Positions 8,479-17,677 are shown, counted from the stretch's first letter. The stretch is DNA of 47,681 nt from Darwinibacter acetoxidans_A (GCA_041936745.1 JBHGWS010000106.1:1-47681), one strand, 5' to 3'. Program-made: numbers and translations. Notes: generated by a model not told the origin, from the sequence alone.

Positions 8479-9014
8479 AACTCTGCCCCTTTCTTTTTCT
8501 GACTGCCCAAAGGTATTCGGCACTTTTCTTCCCAGCTTCCCGCGGCGCTGAATTCAAAAACTGTGATTTCACTGCATTCAAAAGAATAAGCCGGCCGGTA
8601 GTTTTCCAGCTCTTTTTGAAAACGGTCAAACTCCGCTCTGTTTAAACGGCTGGCCAAGGTAATATGCGGCTTGTAGCGCCTGCCTTCTTTCGGGATGCCG
8701 TGGGCTTTGAGGGATTCCGCCAGCTTACTCCGGAGCCGGGCGAGCTGGGTGGTTGGCTGCACATTAATAAAGATAACCCGCCTGCCAAAACTGCCCAGGC
8801 CCGCGCCCGTGATGGTAAAGGGCTTTAAAGCGCCTGTGCTTTCCTCCAGGATAGCTTTTAAATCCCCTTTCTTTTCTTCCCACATAAAAGGAGGGATTAA
8901 AGTAATGTGGGCTTTAGTGCGGGGGGCTTGAAAAAGCCTGCGCCACGCTTCACATTCCGCCGCAAGTTCTCGGGGCAGCCCAATTCCCAGAAAAAAGCTT
9001 GCCAAGGCCCTCAA
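8475..9014 (-). CDS. thpR: RNA 2',3'-cyclic phosphodiesterase (ThpR/LigT-like)
   Basis: 2H-phosphoesterase of 179 residues. Two HxTx motifs are visible, HITLIPPF at residues 36-43 and HITLASRL near residue 121, which together form the active site for opening 2',3'-cyclic phosphates in RNA. The spacing of about 85 residues and the total length match ThpR. The stop overlaps the start of the flavodiiron gene by four bases, making a two-gene operon. The role in this operon is unclear; co-occurrence with an oxygen-defence enzyme could reflect stress-linked RNA repair, which is inference. Confidence 0.88.
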   Translation of the reverse strand: MRALASFFLGIGLPRELAAECEAWRRLFQAPRTKAHITLIPPFMWEEKKGDLKAILEESTGALKPFTITGAGLGSFGRRVIFINVQPTTQLARLRSKLAESLKAHGIPKEGRRYKPHITLASRLNRAEFDRFQKELENYRPAYSFECSEITVFEFSAAGSWEEKCRIPLGSQKKKGAEL

Positions 9015-9132
9015 CTCCTTCTTTGCCTCGCTTTATGCGGGCTTTTACCGCGTAGTATTTATAATGGTTCTTTTTAGGTGGCAATTTGTCCTCTTTTTGG
9101 CAGTAATTAATAAGTTTAAAACAGAAAAAGGG

Positions 9133-9161
9133 TGGCAAAAAAGGGAGGAGTAGGATATAAT
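9133..9161 (+). promoter_or_regulatory. Promoter of the TetR-MMPL operon
   Basis: A perfect -10 TATAAT (9156-9161) lies 17 bases from a weak -35 TGGCAA (9133-9138, three of six). It is the only good -10 before the tetR start. Confidence 0.55.
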
Positions 9162-9176
9162 AACATTAGTTGCTTT

Positions 9177-9190
9177 CGAACGGTCGTCCG
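9177..9190 (+). promoter_or_regulatory. Candidate TetR operator
   Basis: CGAACGGTCGTCCG is an imperfect palindrome (10 of 14 positions symmetrical) between the promoter and the tetR start, where a TetR-family repressor usually binds to control itself. It resembles the ACGGTCG-type sites known for other TetR members. Confidence 0.45.
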
Positions 9191-9210
9191 ATTGGAGGGT
9201 GGTGTTTCTA

Positions 9211-9780
9211 GTGTTGGAGCGTTCCCAACAAGAAAAAATTTTGGATGCGGCCTACTACTGTATAGCCAAAGACGGCTATGCCCGGACGTCTCTGCGGCAG
9301 ATAGCCGCAAGGGCCGGAGTTGCCGTCAGCCAGATCAGTTACCATTATCAGAATAAAGAAGGCCTTCTCTTAAGTGTTGTCTCCAGAACAGCCGGCAATT
9401 ACCACGACTACATGCAGGAATACTTAAAGCCTGATATGACACCGAGAGAAAAGGCCGAACAGTTTATTTTACTCTACCAAAAAGTGTTGGAAGAGGATCC
9501 GGAACTTTTCAGGGTGCTGTATGATTTAGCGGGTTTAGCCCTTTGGTCGGAACCTTTCCGCCTCCAGGTGCGGGAGGTCTTTCGGGGCATCATGGAGCAA
9601 ATAACGGAAGAAGTGTTTACCAAAGAACTTTTAGATCAGCTGGGCTACGATTATACTTCGGAGACTTTGGCGAGCTTGTTCTTTGGCGCCCTGTTCGGCA
9701 TCGGCCTGCAGGCCCTGTTGGAACCGGAAGATAAAGCTATTACCCGTTCTTTAGGGGCAATCAGTGTGGTTTTTAAATAA
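9211..9780 (+). CDS. TetR-family transcriptional regulator
   Basis: 189 residues from the GTG at 9211; an upstream GTG at 9199 lies immediately against the GGAGG and is less likely. The N-terminal TetR DNA-binding domain reads KILDAAYYCIAKDGYARTSL, then RQIAARAGVAVSQISYHYQN, the standard helix-turn-helix with its YHY end. The C-terminal part is a helical ligand pocket (LYDLAGLALWSEPFRLQVRE) ending ALLEPEDKAITRSLGAISVV. It is the first gene of an operon with the MMPL transporter 14 bases downstream, so it probably senses a hydrophobic compound and represses that operon. Ligand unknown. Confidence 0.92.
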   Translation: MLERSQQEKILDAAYYCIAKDGYARTSLRQIAARAGVAVSQISYHYQNKEGLLLSVVSRTAGNYHDYMQEYLKPDMTPREKAEQFILLYQKVLEEDPELFRVLYDLAGLALWSEPFRLQVREVFRGIMEQITEEVFTKELLDQLGYDYTSETLASLFFGALFGIGLQALLEPEDKAITRSLGAISVVFK

Positions 9781-9794
9781 CAGAGGTGAAAAAA

Positions 9795-12074
9795 ATGAAG
9801 CGATGGACCAAGTTTGTTTTAGATAGGCCCCGTTTGATAATCGGTATCGTCATCGTTATTACTCTTTTAGCGGCGAGCCTGCTGCCGCGCATCACTTTTG
9901 ATGCCAGCATTGAGGCTATGATTCCCGACGACGACCCGGTTTTGGCAGAGTTAAGGCAAATTGCCGCTGATTTCGGCTCTCAGGAATTATTTCTCATAGC
10001 TATCCAGGCGGATAATGTCTTTAACGCTAAAACTCTGCGTAAGATTGCAGACATGACGCGGGAATTAGAAGCGCTGCCGGGGGTCAAAGACGTGCAAAAC
10101 CCCCTTAATGCCCAGTTGGTGGAAAGCGGCTTCTTCGGCATTGAAATCAGGCCCGCCGCTGAAGCCTTACCGCAGAGTGCAGCGGAGATTGAGGAGTTTA
10201 AAGAAGAAATACTGGCCAGCCCTTATGTCGGCCGCTTAATTACGGCTGATGGGCGGGGTGCCGCTTTATTGGTCGATCTGGATAATGCAAGCGAAGAGCG
10301 GGCAGTTTTATTAAACAGCATTGAAAAAATAGTGGCGGAGCAGGCGGGCCCGGAGGAAATCCATATTGTCGGGGATTCCTACATTTTCCACTATACGGAG
10401 CGGGCTATGAAACAAGATCTGCGCAATTTGGTGCCTTTCGTAGTCTTAGTCATTGCCGCCGTCCTGTATTTTACCTTCCGGTCCTTTTTAGGCATTCTAA
10501 TACCCTTAGTGACCGTGGGCGCCAGTTTGATTTGGACTGTCGGGCTCATGATTTTGGCCCACATCCCCGTTTCCATGATTTCCATGGTCATGCCCGTTAT
10601 TTTAGTCACCTTGGGTATTGCCTCCAGCATCCATATTTTAAACAAATATCAAGAAAGCTTGGCAGAAGGCTTTAAAAAGCGGGAAGCACTGGAAGAGACC
10701 TTTCAGATAATTACTTCGCCTGTCATGATGGCGGCTCTGACCACCGCAGCGGGCTTTGCTTCTTTGATTACGGCCTTTGTCCATCCCATCAGGGAATTTG
10801 GCGTCTTGACAGCAATCGGGGTTTTGATTGCCATGGCTCTTTCTTTGACTTTAATCCCGGCGATTTTAATCTTAGTCAAGCCGCTGGCAAGCAGGGCGGA
10901 ACAAGAAGAAGCAAAACCCGGTTATTTGACTAAGCTTTTGGATAAGCTTACCGGCTGGACTCTTAAGAAACCGCGGGCAGTTATTGCAGCCGTACTGCTT
11001 TTCTTTGTAGTTTTAGGGCTCGGTGCCTTCCGCTTAACTTTGGAGAGCAACATCGTCAATTATTTTGGCGATTCCAGCCCCGTTAAAAAAGGCGCTGCGG
11101 TAATTGAAGAAGTCTTTGGGGGCAGTATGCAGATCTCCATCGTTGTGGATACGGGCAGGGAAGACGGCATAAAAGATCCGCAGGTCCTGCGGGAGATCGT
11201 GGCCATACAGGATTACCTCAATTCCTTTGACACTATTAACAATGCGGTATCCGTTGCCGATGTGGTCCGCGAACTCAACCAAGCGCTTTGGGACGGCGAA
11301 CCTGAATTTTACACCATCCCGGAAACAAGGGAAGGTGTGGCTCAGCAGCTTTTACTCTTCAGCATGCAGGGCGGCTCAGGGCTTGACTCTTTAGTGAGTT
11401 ATGATTACAGCCGGGCTTTAGTAACGGCTCAGATGAAAACTCTCGATGCTCACATGCTCAGTGCCGTAATTAACGAAGTGGAAGGCCATTTAACTGAACT
11501 GTACGGCGGTTCTGATTTGGCAGTCAGTTTAGTGGGTACGCCTAAAGTCATGATGCGCTTAATGTCCCGCTATGTGCAGACGCAGATTTCCAGCTTAATT
11601 ACTTCCACCATAGCCGTAGGCATTATTGTCAGCCTGCTGATGCGCTCTGTGGCGTTGGGCCTGTTAAGCCTGGTGCCTTTAGTCTTCACTGTAATAATTA
11701 ACTTTGGCATAATGGGTTACGCGGGAATACCTTTAGATGCAGTGACCAGTATCATTGCCAGCTTAGCCATTGGGATCGGGGTGGACTACGCCATTCACTA
11801 TCTGAGCCGTTACCGTTTGGAGTTAGCGGAGCAGGGAGATGTGCGCCTGGCGCTTCGAAAAACGGGCAGTTCGGCGGGGCGTGGGATCTTTTTCAATGCC
11901 GTTGCCTTGATTGCCGGATTTTTAGTCTTAGTCTTCTCGCACTTTAAGGCAATCTTAGTTTTCGGCTACTTGATTTCTGCGACCATGGTCGTTAGTTCCC
12001 TGGCAGCTTTGGTAGTAATTCCGCTGCTGTTGGGATACTTTGCAAAGAGAGATAAGAAAGGGGTAAGCTTGTGA
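9795..12074 (+). CDS. MMPL/RND-family transporter
   Basis: 759-residue inner-membrane exporter with two repeats, each a single helix, a large exported loop and five more helices. Visible marks are the opening TKFVLDRPRLIIGIVIVITL, the loop with IEAMIPDDDPVL, the GIASSIHILNKYQESL segment after helix 4 of repeat 1, and its counterpart IGIGVDYAIHYLSRYRLEL in repeat 2, the proton-relay region of RND proteins. ATG at 9795 follows GAGGTG at six bases. The start of the next gene overlaps its stop by four bases. The family (MmpL, hopanoid and lipid RND transporters) moves lipids or hydrophobic molecules; the cargo here is unknown. Confidence 0.9.
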   Translation: MKRWTKFVLDRPRLIIGIVIVITLLAASLLPRITFDASIEAMIPDDDPVLAELRQIAADFGSQELFLIAIQADNVFNAKTLRKIADMTRELEALPGVKDVQNPLNAQLVESGFFGIEIRPAAEALPQSAAEIEEFKEEILASPYVGRLITADGRGAALLVDLDNASEERAVLLNSIEKIVAEQAGPEEIHIVGDSYIFHYTERAMKQDLRNLVPFVVLVIAAVLYFTFRSFLGILIPLVTVGASLIWTVGLMILAHIPVSMISMVMPVILVTLGIASSIHILNKYQESLAEGFKKREALEETFQIITSPVMMAALTTAAGFASLITAFVHPIREFGVLTAIGVLIAMALSLTLIPAILILVKPLASRAEQEEAKPGYLTKLLDKLTGWTLKKPRAVIAAVLLFFVVLGLGAFRLTLESNIVNYFGDSSPVKKGAAVIEEVFGGSMQISIVVDTGREDGIKDPQVLREIVAIQDYLNSFDTINNAVSVADVVRELNQALWDGEPEFYTIPETREGVAQQLLLFSMQGGSGLDSLVSYDYSRALVTAQMKTLDAHMLSAVINEVEGHLTELYGGSDLAVSLVGTPKVMMRLMSRYVQTQISSLITSTIAVGIIVSLLMRSVALGLLSLVPLVFTVIINFGIMGYAGIPLDAVTSIIASLAIGIGVDYAIHYLSRYRLELAEQGDVRLALRKTGSSAGRGIFFNAVALIAGFLVLVFSHFKAILVFGYLISATMVVSSLAALVVIPLLLGYFAKRDKKGVSL

Positions 12075-12844
12075 AAAAGATATTAATTAGCCTTTTAGTG
12101 GTGCTGTTAGCACTCGGTTTAAGTCCCATTTCAGCCCAGGAGCTGACGGGGCAGCAGATTATTGACGATTTGGAATTCGATAACGTGCTCAGTGCTTCCG
12201 GTACGGCAGAGCTGAACTTGATTACAGAAAACCCCAGGGGTGAACAGCGCAAGTTTTCCGTCAGAGTCCATCGGAAATCCGATGATGGGGGAGAAAAACA
12301 GTTTCTGGAATATCTGGCTCCCGCGGACGTGCGCGGCACTAAGTTTTTATCCCTGGCGGAAAAAGGCCAAGAAGAGCAGATGTGGCTGTATATGCCCGCT
12401 ATCGGCAGGGAAAGGCGGATTGCCGCTCATATGACGGGGGACTCCTTCATGGGCACAGACTTTACCTACGAAGAAATTGGCGGCGGGCTCTCTTACGATA
12501 AGGATTACAGTGTAAAGAGGCTGGCCGATGAGACCTACGAAGAGGTTTTGTGCTATGTTCTGGAGCTGACCGCAGCGGGGGAAGACGCCCTTTATGCCAA
12601 GATAAAAATGTGGGTGCGCCAAGATGAAATGATCCCCCTGCGCGTGGAGCTTTGGGATCCCGCGGATACCCTGAAGAAAACGCTGACTTTAGCTGATTTC
12701 CGCAGCGTTGACGGGGAATTAATCCCCCACAATGTGGTCATGGCGGATAATCAAAAGGGTACGCGCACCATTTTGGAAATTACGGAGATGGATCAAAGCG
12801 CAGTCGCCGATGAAGTATTCACCGTGCGCTACCTGCGCAGGTAA
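12071..12844 (+). CDS. LolA-like outer-membrane lipoprotein-sorting-type protein
   Basis: 257 residues, GTG start overlapping the MMPL stop (GTGA). Signal peptide KKILISLLVVLLALGLSPISA. The mature part has the half-barrel fold pattern of the LolA-like group: the SGTAELNLITENPRGEQRKF strand pair, FLEYLAPADVRGTKFLSL, then MWLYMPAIGRERRIAAH, then DSFMGTDFTYEEIGG. Members of this group next to MMPL genes probably carry a lipid or lipoprotein across the periplasm. A periplasmic carrier makes sense only in a cell with an outer membrane. Canonical lolB or lolCDE genes are not seen nearby. Confidence 0.85.
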   Translation: MKKILISLLVVLLALGLSPISAQELTGQQIIDDLEFDNVLSASGTAELNLITENPRGEQRKFSVRVHRKSDDGGEKQFLEYLAPADVRGTKFLSLAEKGQEEQMWLYMPAIGRERRIAAHMTGDSFMGTDFTYEEIGGGLSYDKDYSVKRLADETYEEVLCYVLELTAAGEDALYAKIKMWVRQDEMIPLRVELWDPADTLKKTLTLADFRSVDGELIPHNVVMADNQKGTRTILEITEMDQSAVADEVFTVRYLRR

Positions 12845-12868
12845 ATAAAGAGCAGAGGTGGTTAGACA

Positions 12869-14125
12869 ATGAAAAAGAAACTGATAGGGATTTGCACCAT
12901 TGTTTTAGTTCTGGCACTGGGGCTGAACCTGCCGATTTTAGCTTCTTCCTTAGGCGGCGAGCTTTCCACAGCCGTAGTTTACGACTGGGACGCAGATGAA
13001 AAAACCTTAACGCAGGCTGCCATCCCCAGTAATTTCCGCCTTTCTTTAGAAGATGATTTGGACGGCGGCGGCAAAGTTTATTTCTCCCTCAAGGGTTTGT
13101 GGGACTGGAAAAACAAAGAGGGCAGCCTGGCCGCGGACGAACTGTGGTTTGGCGGCTATACCGCGGCAGTTGACTACACTTTAGGCAGGCAGGTGATCAG
13201 CTGGGGCACCGCCGATGGCTTTAATCCCACAAACTATTTCGCCCGTTTAGACAGCTCCGCCCTAACCTCAGGCGATTTTGGCGGGGAGCCGTTTTGGGCG
13301 GGCCAAGCCACTTACTACGCAAAGGACTGGTCCGTAACGGGAGTTGTCATCCCGTTTTTCAAAGCGCAGAAAATTGACTCTTTAATGAAGGAAATGATGC
13401 TTGAGGTTGACCCGCAGGCCGGGTTCATATTAGATGCTATTGCAACCACTAAAAAACCGGACAGTATCGGCAAAGACTTTGAAGCTGCCCTGCGCGCCGA
13501 AACATTTATCAAAGGCTTCGATGTGCAGGCCTCTATCTTTACCGGTTTTGAACCGCTGCCCGGCATCCGGACTAAATTTGACCCAACTGCCGCACCGCTG
13601 CCCATTAAATTCGAGGGTGAATACCGCAGGCAGCACTTTGTTGGCTTAGCGACAGCAGGGACGATTGGCGATGTGGGTGTCTGGGGTGAAGCAGCTTACG
13701 GCGGTCCCACCCCCTTTGCGGAGTCGGAAAACCCCCTGGAAATGGTTCTAGCCGTCAATGAAAGGTACCTCCAGGCGGTATTGGGAGCCGACTACACGTT
13801 TGCGCTGGGGAAAGGCTTGTTGGTACAGGGCCAGTATATCTATCGGGGCCAAGGCTCGCTTTTTGCCCCTTACGGCCAGGATCTTAAGCCGGCCCACTAT
13901 CTTTACGGGCGTTTGAGCTATGATTTGAGCCAGGATGGCTCTTTGGAATTAGTGGCAATCCACGGTTTGGCAGATCACAGCGGCCTTCTTTTGCCGTCTT
14001 ATACGCACCGCTTCCCCCACTCCCTTACTTTAGAGGCAGGTTTAGTTGCCGCTTACGGTGGGGATGACAAAGAATTCAGCCCCATCCCTGCCCAGGCCAG
14101 GGTTGGCGTCAGCTACAAATTCTAA
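12869..14125 (+). CDS. Outer-membrane beta-barrel protein (DUF1302-like)
   Basis: 418 residues with signal peptide KKKLIGICTIVLVLALGLNL. The rest is a series of amphipathic strands with short turns (ELWFGGYTAAVDYTLGRQVI, then SWGTADGFNPTNYFARLDSS) and ends ARVGVSYKF, with the terminal aromatic residue typical of barrels inserted by the Bam machinery. The GRQVISWGTADGFNPTN section is characteristic of DUF1302-type proteins found with MMPL and LolA-like genes. It is last in the operon, 24 bases after the LolA-like gene, and is followed by a terminator. It probably provides the outer-membrane step of the export route. Confidence 0.8.
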   Translation: MKKKLIGICTIVLVLALGLNLPILASSLGGELSTAVVYDWDADEKTLTQAAIPSNFRLSLEDDLDGGGKVYFSLKGLWDWKNKEGSLAADELWFGGYTAAVDYTLGRQVISWGTADGFNPTNYFARLDSSALTSGDFGGEPFWAGQATYYAKDWSVTGVVIPFFKAQKIDSLMKEMMLEVDPQAGFILDAIATTKKPDSIGKDFEAALRAETFIKGFDVQASIFTGFEPLPGIRTKFDPTAAPLPIKFEGEYRRQHFVGLATAGTIGDVGVWGEAAYGGPTPFAESENPLEMVLAVNERYLQAVLGADYTFALGKGLLVQGQYIYRGQGSLFAPYGQDLKPAHYLYGRLSYDLSQDGSLELVAIHGLADHSGLLLPSYTHRFPHSLTLEAGLVAAYGGDDKEFSPIPAQARVGVSYKF

Positions 14126-14148
14126 GTTTAAGGAATTCCAACAAAAGC

Positions 14149-14177
14149 AAGGCACCGGAAAGACCCCGGTGCCTTTT
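14149..14177 (+). terminator. Terminator of the TetR-MMPL operon
   Basis: Perfect 10-base-pair stem AAGGCACCGG / CCGGTGCCTT, 7-base loop, then TTTT (with TTTTTG soon after). Confidence 0.88.
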
Positions 14178-14245
14178 AGATTTTTGCAGGATTCAAAGCG
14201 GGGGGGCGGAAGTAAAAGGTAACACAGTTAACGAGGAGAGGTCCT

Positions 14246-15286
14246 ATGGGAAAAATTAAAGTGGGTATCATCGGGGCAGGCAATATTGCGCAAAATGCGC
14301 ATATCCCCGCCTACCTCAAACAAGCTGACGCCAAGCTTCACGCCGTTTACGATCTGAAAGAATCCCGCTCCCGGGAAGTAGCCCAGCGGTTTGGCATTGA
14401 GCACGCCGCCAAAAGCCTTGAGGAATTAGTTTCCCTGCCTGAACTGGATGCGGTAAGCATCTGTTCCTGGAATAACGCCCATTGTGAAGGCGTGATTGCC
14501 GCGGCCGAAGCGGGCAAACACATTCTGTGTGAAAAGCCGATGGCTCTCACCGTTGCTGAAGCGGAAGCGATGGGCAAAGCAGTCGAGAAAAACGGCGTTG
14601 TTTTCATGATGGGCTTTGTTAACCGCTTTCGCCGGGAAAGTGAAATAATCCGCAGGTTTTCTAAGCAGGGCAAGTTTGGCGAAATTTACTATGGGAAAAC
14701 GGGTATTATCCGCCGCAGGGGGACCCCTCTCGGTTGGTTTACCGACCTTGCCAAATCGGGCGGCGGGCCGGTGATCGATTTAGGCGTCCATGCCATTGAC
14801 CTGACTTGGTATTTCATGGGCAAACCCAAGCCTTTAAGCGTCAGTGCCGTTACTTACAGTAAAATCGGTGATTACAAAACGAAAGGCGTCAGCCGTTGGG
14901 AAGCTTTGGATACAGATGACTTGGTCTTTGAAACGGAAGATTCTGCAGCCGCTTTGATCCGCTTTGCAGGCGGTGCCGCCATGTCAGTTGAGGTCAGCTG
15001 GGCAGTCAACGGGCCGGAGCGGGGCATTTACAGCACGGTTTACGGCACTAAAGCCGGTGCGAGCCTCGATCCTTTCACAATTTACGGTGAGGATGGCGGT
15101 TATCTAACCGATACTCAGCCTGTGGTGGAAAGTAAGGATATGTTTGAAAACCAAATCCGCCATTTTCTGGACTGCATTAAAACGGGTAAGGAACCGCTTG
15201 CCCCTTTGGCAGACGGGATAACGATTCAAAAGATATTGAACGGGATTTATAAGTCGGCGGAACTGCAAAAAGAAATTGAGCTTTAA
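14246..15286 (+). CDS. Gfo/Idh/MocA-family NAD(P)-dependent oxidoreductase
   Basis: 346 residues. An N-terminal Rossmann fold begins KVGIIGAGNIAQNAHIPAYL (dinucleotide loop GAGNIA). The family motif CEKPMAL, with the catalytic EKP lysine, lies near residue 97. The C-terminal sheet domain contains GGPVIDLGVHAIDLTWYFMG with the conserved Asp and His. It probably oxidises or reduces a sugar or cyclitol; the substrate is unreadable. ATG follows GAGGAGAGG. It is a single gene between two terminators, convergent with the MalY-like gene. Confidence 0.93.
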   Translation: MGKIKVGIIGAGNIAQNAHIPAYLKQADAKLHAVYDLKESRSREVAQRFGIEHAAKSLEELVSLPELDAVSICSWNNAHCEGVIAAAEAGKHILCEKPMALTVAEAEAMGKAVEKNGVVFMMGFVNRFRRESEIIRRFSKQGKFGEIYYGKTGIIRRRGTPLGWFTDLAKSGGGPVIDLGVHAIDLTWYFMGKPKPLSVSAVTYSKIGDYKTKGVSRWEALDTDDLVFETEDSAAALIRFAGGAAMSVEVSWAVNGPERGIYSTVYGTKAGASLDPFTIYGEDGGYLTDTQPVVESKDMFENQIRHFLDCIKTGKEPLAPLADGITIQKILNGIYKSAELQKEIEL

Positions 15287-15291
15287 AGCCA

Positions 15292-15323
15292 AAAAGACCA
15301 AGGGCAGCCGCCCTTGGTCTTTT
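15292..15323. terminator. Bidirectional terminator
   Basis: Perfect 14-base-pair stem AAAAGACCAAGGGC / GCCCTTGGTCTTTT with an AGCC loop. A-run and T-run on either side let it serve both convergent genes. Confidence 0.92.
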
Positions 15324-15340
15324 AAACGTTCAATAATTTT

Positions 15341-16507
15341 TTATGAAAGAACTTTCGCTAAGCGTTTTAAAGCTTCATCGATTAGGGAAGTGGGGCAGCC
15401 AATGTTCATGCGTTGGAAACCGCGGCCCGCTTCGCCGAAAACCTCGCCGTCATTAAAGGCAATGCCAACTTCGGAGATGAAAAAGTCATTTAACTCTTCC
15501 GGCGGTATGCCTAATCGGCGGCAGTCTAACCATAATACGAAAGTGCCTTCCGGTTCGATTACCTCGATCTTGGAAGTGATTTTGGCTAAGCCTTCTTTCA
15601 CGTAGAGGGCATTCTTTTTTAAATAGGCTAAAAGCTCCTCCAGCCATTCTTCGCCGTGGCGGTAGGCCGCCTCGCCGGCTACCAGCCCGAAGACATTGAG
15701 GGGGCTGAGCCCCAAACGGCTGATCTGCCCGCAGAACTTTTCCCTGTACTCTTCATTGGGGATAATAATGTTAGAAAGATACAAACCCGCCACGTTAAAG
15801 GTCTTGCTCGGCGCCATAAAAGTTAAAGTGCGCTCGGCCATTTCCGGCGCAATGTCCGCCAAGGGCAGATGTTGATGGCCGGGAAAAACTAAATCGGACC
15901 AAATTTCATCGCTGAGTACTATGACATCGTACTTAACAGCCAGCTGTGCTAATTTTTCCAGTTCGATCTTGGTCCAAACCCTCCCCACGGGGTTGTGAGG
16001 GCTGCAGAAGATCATAAATTTGATTCCTGAGCTGAAATGCCTCTCTAAGGAGGCAAAGTCCATGGAGAATTTGCCCTCCGATAATATTAAGGGGCTTTCC
16101 ACCAACTGGCGGCCGTTTTCCCGTACAACTGAGTAAAACGGCGGATAGACGGGTGGTTGGATCACAATTCTATCCCCCGGTTCAGTCAAAGCATTCACGG
16201 CGAAAGCCAGGCCTGGTACTACGCCGGGGCTGTGGACCACCCAATCCCTGTTGACGCGCCAATCATACCGCTTTTGAAGCCAGGAAAGAACCGCTTCCAG
16301 GTAACCGGCGGATTCGGTCTCATAACCGTAAATGCCGTGGGTTGCCCGTTTGGTTACGGCCTCCACAACTTGCCGGGGCGGGCGGAAATCCATATCCGCA
16401 ATCCACATGGGGAGTACATCATCTTTACCGAACAGCTCTTCTATATCATCCCATTTTCTGGAACAGGTGTTGCGACGCTCAATATATTGATCGAATTGAC
16501 AAGACAA
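15341..16507 (-). CDS. MalY/PatB-family PLP enzyme (C-S lyase/aminotransferase)
   Basis: 388-residue fold-type I pyridoxal phosphate enzyme, close to cystathionine beta-lyase PatB/MalY. Marks: N-terminal WDDIEELFGKDDVLPMWIAD with DMDF, CSPHNPVGRVW (substrate and cofactor contact), VLSDEIWSDLVF (Asp for the pyridine nitrogen) and the cofactor lysine in APSKTFNVAGL. The start is TTG at 16507 with GGGAGG eight bases upstream, inside the end of the malic enzyme gene; three bases separate the genes, so they form an operon. Likely substrates are cystathionine or related thio-amino acids. Confidence 0.9.
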   Translation of the reverse strand: MSCQFDQYIERRNTCSRKWDDIEELFGKDDVLPMWIADMDFRPPRQVVEAVTKRATHGIYGYETESAGYLEAVLSWLQKRYDWRVNRDWVVHSPGVVPGLAFAVNALTEPGDRIVIQPPVYPPFYSVVRENGRQLVESPLILSEGKFSMDFASLERHFSSGIKFMIFCSPHNPVGRVWTKIELEKLAQLAVKYDVIVLSDEIWSDLVFPGHQHLPLADIAPEMAERTLTFMAPSKTFNVAGLYLSNIIIPNEEYREKFCGQISRLGLSPLNVFGLVAGEAAYRHGEEWLEELLAYLKKNALYVKEGLAKITSKIEVIEPEGTFVLWLDCRRLGIPPEELNDFFISEVGIAFNDGEVFGEAGRGFQRMNIGCPTSLIDEALKRLAKVLS

Positions 16508-16510
16508 ATT

Positions 16511-17677
16511 TTATACCTCCCTGGCCACTCCGGTCTCCCGGGCTTTCCGGCGCACCGCTTCGGCAACTGCTTCAGCAACCCGCGGCTCAAAGGGTGAGGG
16601 AATAATGAGTTCGGCATTCGGCTCTTCAATTAAGGCCGCAATTGCTTCCGCCGCGGCGATCTTCATCTCATCGTTGATATCCGTGGCCCGGACATCGAGT
16701 GCTCCTCGGAATATGCCCGGGAATCCCAGCACATTATTAATTTGGTTGGGATAATCGGAGCGGCCCGTTGCCACAACGGCTGCTCCCGCTTCTAAGGCCA
16801 ACTCCACTTTAATTTCCGGCTCCGGGTTGGCTAAAGCCATAATAATCGGTTTGTCATTCATAACTTTGACCATTTCCGGTTTTAATAAGTTGGCTGCGGA
16901 AACACCGATGAACACATCCGCGCCGGTTAAGGCTTCGGTTAAGGTCATCTTTTTGCCTGCCGGGTTAGTTTTTCGGGCGATGGCTTCTTTAGCATCGTTG
17001 TTGGTGGGATCGTTGGGGAGTAAAAGCCCTGCTCTGCCGCAAGGCCTGATGTTGTTATAACCGGCTTCCAATAAGAGGTTAATGATTGCGGCACCGGCGG
17101 CTCCTACGCCTAAAAGGACAATTTGTGCGTCTTTGCCCTTACCCACAACCTTTAAGGCGTTAATTAAGCCCGCTAAAGTCACAACGGCGGTGCCGTGCTG
17201 GTCATCGTGAAAGATAAACATATCCGTCTCTTTTTTCAACCGCTCTTCTATTTCAAAGCAGCGGGGTGCGGCAATATCTTCTAAGTTGACCCCGGCGATT
17301 GTGGGCTCCAAGGCTTTGACCACTCTGACGATTTCATCTACATCCTGTGTATTTAAACACAAGGGGATGGCATCCACGCCGGCAAATTCTTTGAATAAAA
17401 CAGCTTTGCCTTCCATAACCGGTAAAGCCGCTTCCGGGCCGATATTCCCCAGGCCTAAAACGGCGGAACCGTCGGAAACCACGGCAATTGTATTTCCCTT
17501 CCAGGTGTAGTCCCAAACTGCGGCCGGGTCTTTTTCAATGGCCCGGCATGGTTCGGCAACCCCCGGGGAGTAGGCGATGCTGAGATCGTCAGCATTCTTC
17601 ACTTCTGCTTTACTGGTTAGCTCAATTTTTCCCCGCCATTTTTTGTGGCTTGCCAATGCTTTTTCGTAAATGTTCAT
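16511..17677 (-). CDS. NAD(P)-dependent malic enzyme (decarboxylating), short form
   Basis: 388 residues, the short prokaryotic malic enzyme size, converting malate to pyruvate and CO2. Visible are the substrate-binding start SIAYSPGVAEPCRAI, the metal site MFIFHDDQHGTAVV, the dinucleotide loop LLGVGAAGAAIINLLLEAG and IIMALANPEPEI. The start follows AAGGAGGGCATAAT. It is first of a two-gene unit with the MalY-like enzyme. The 119 bases upstream are AT-rich and hold no promoter I can define with confidence. Confidence 0.95.
   Translation of the reverse strand: MNIYEKALASHKKWRGKIELTSKAEVKNADDLSIAYSPGVAEPCRAIEKDPAAVWDYTWKGNTIAVVSDGSAVLGLGNIGPEAALPVMEGKAVLFKEFAGVDAIPLCLNTQDVDEIVRVVKALEPTIAGVNLEDIAAPRCFEIEERLKKETDMFIFHDDQHGTAVVTLAGLINALKVVGKGKDAQIVLLGVGAAGAAIINLLLEAGYNNIRPCGRAGLLLPNDPTNNDAKEAIARKTNPAGKKMTLTEALTGADVFIGVSAANLLKPEMVKVMNDKPIIMALANPEPEIKVELALEAGAAVVATGRSDYPNQINNVLGFPGIFRGALDVRATDINDEMKIAAAEAIAALIEEPNAELIIPSPFEPRVAEAVAEAVRRKARETGVAREV

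Noticed and set aside
9116..9310. Minus-strand frame over the tetR promoter
   Set aside because: It covers the promoter and the start of tetR and has no ribosome binding site.
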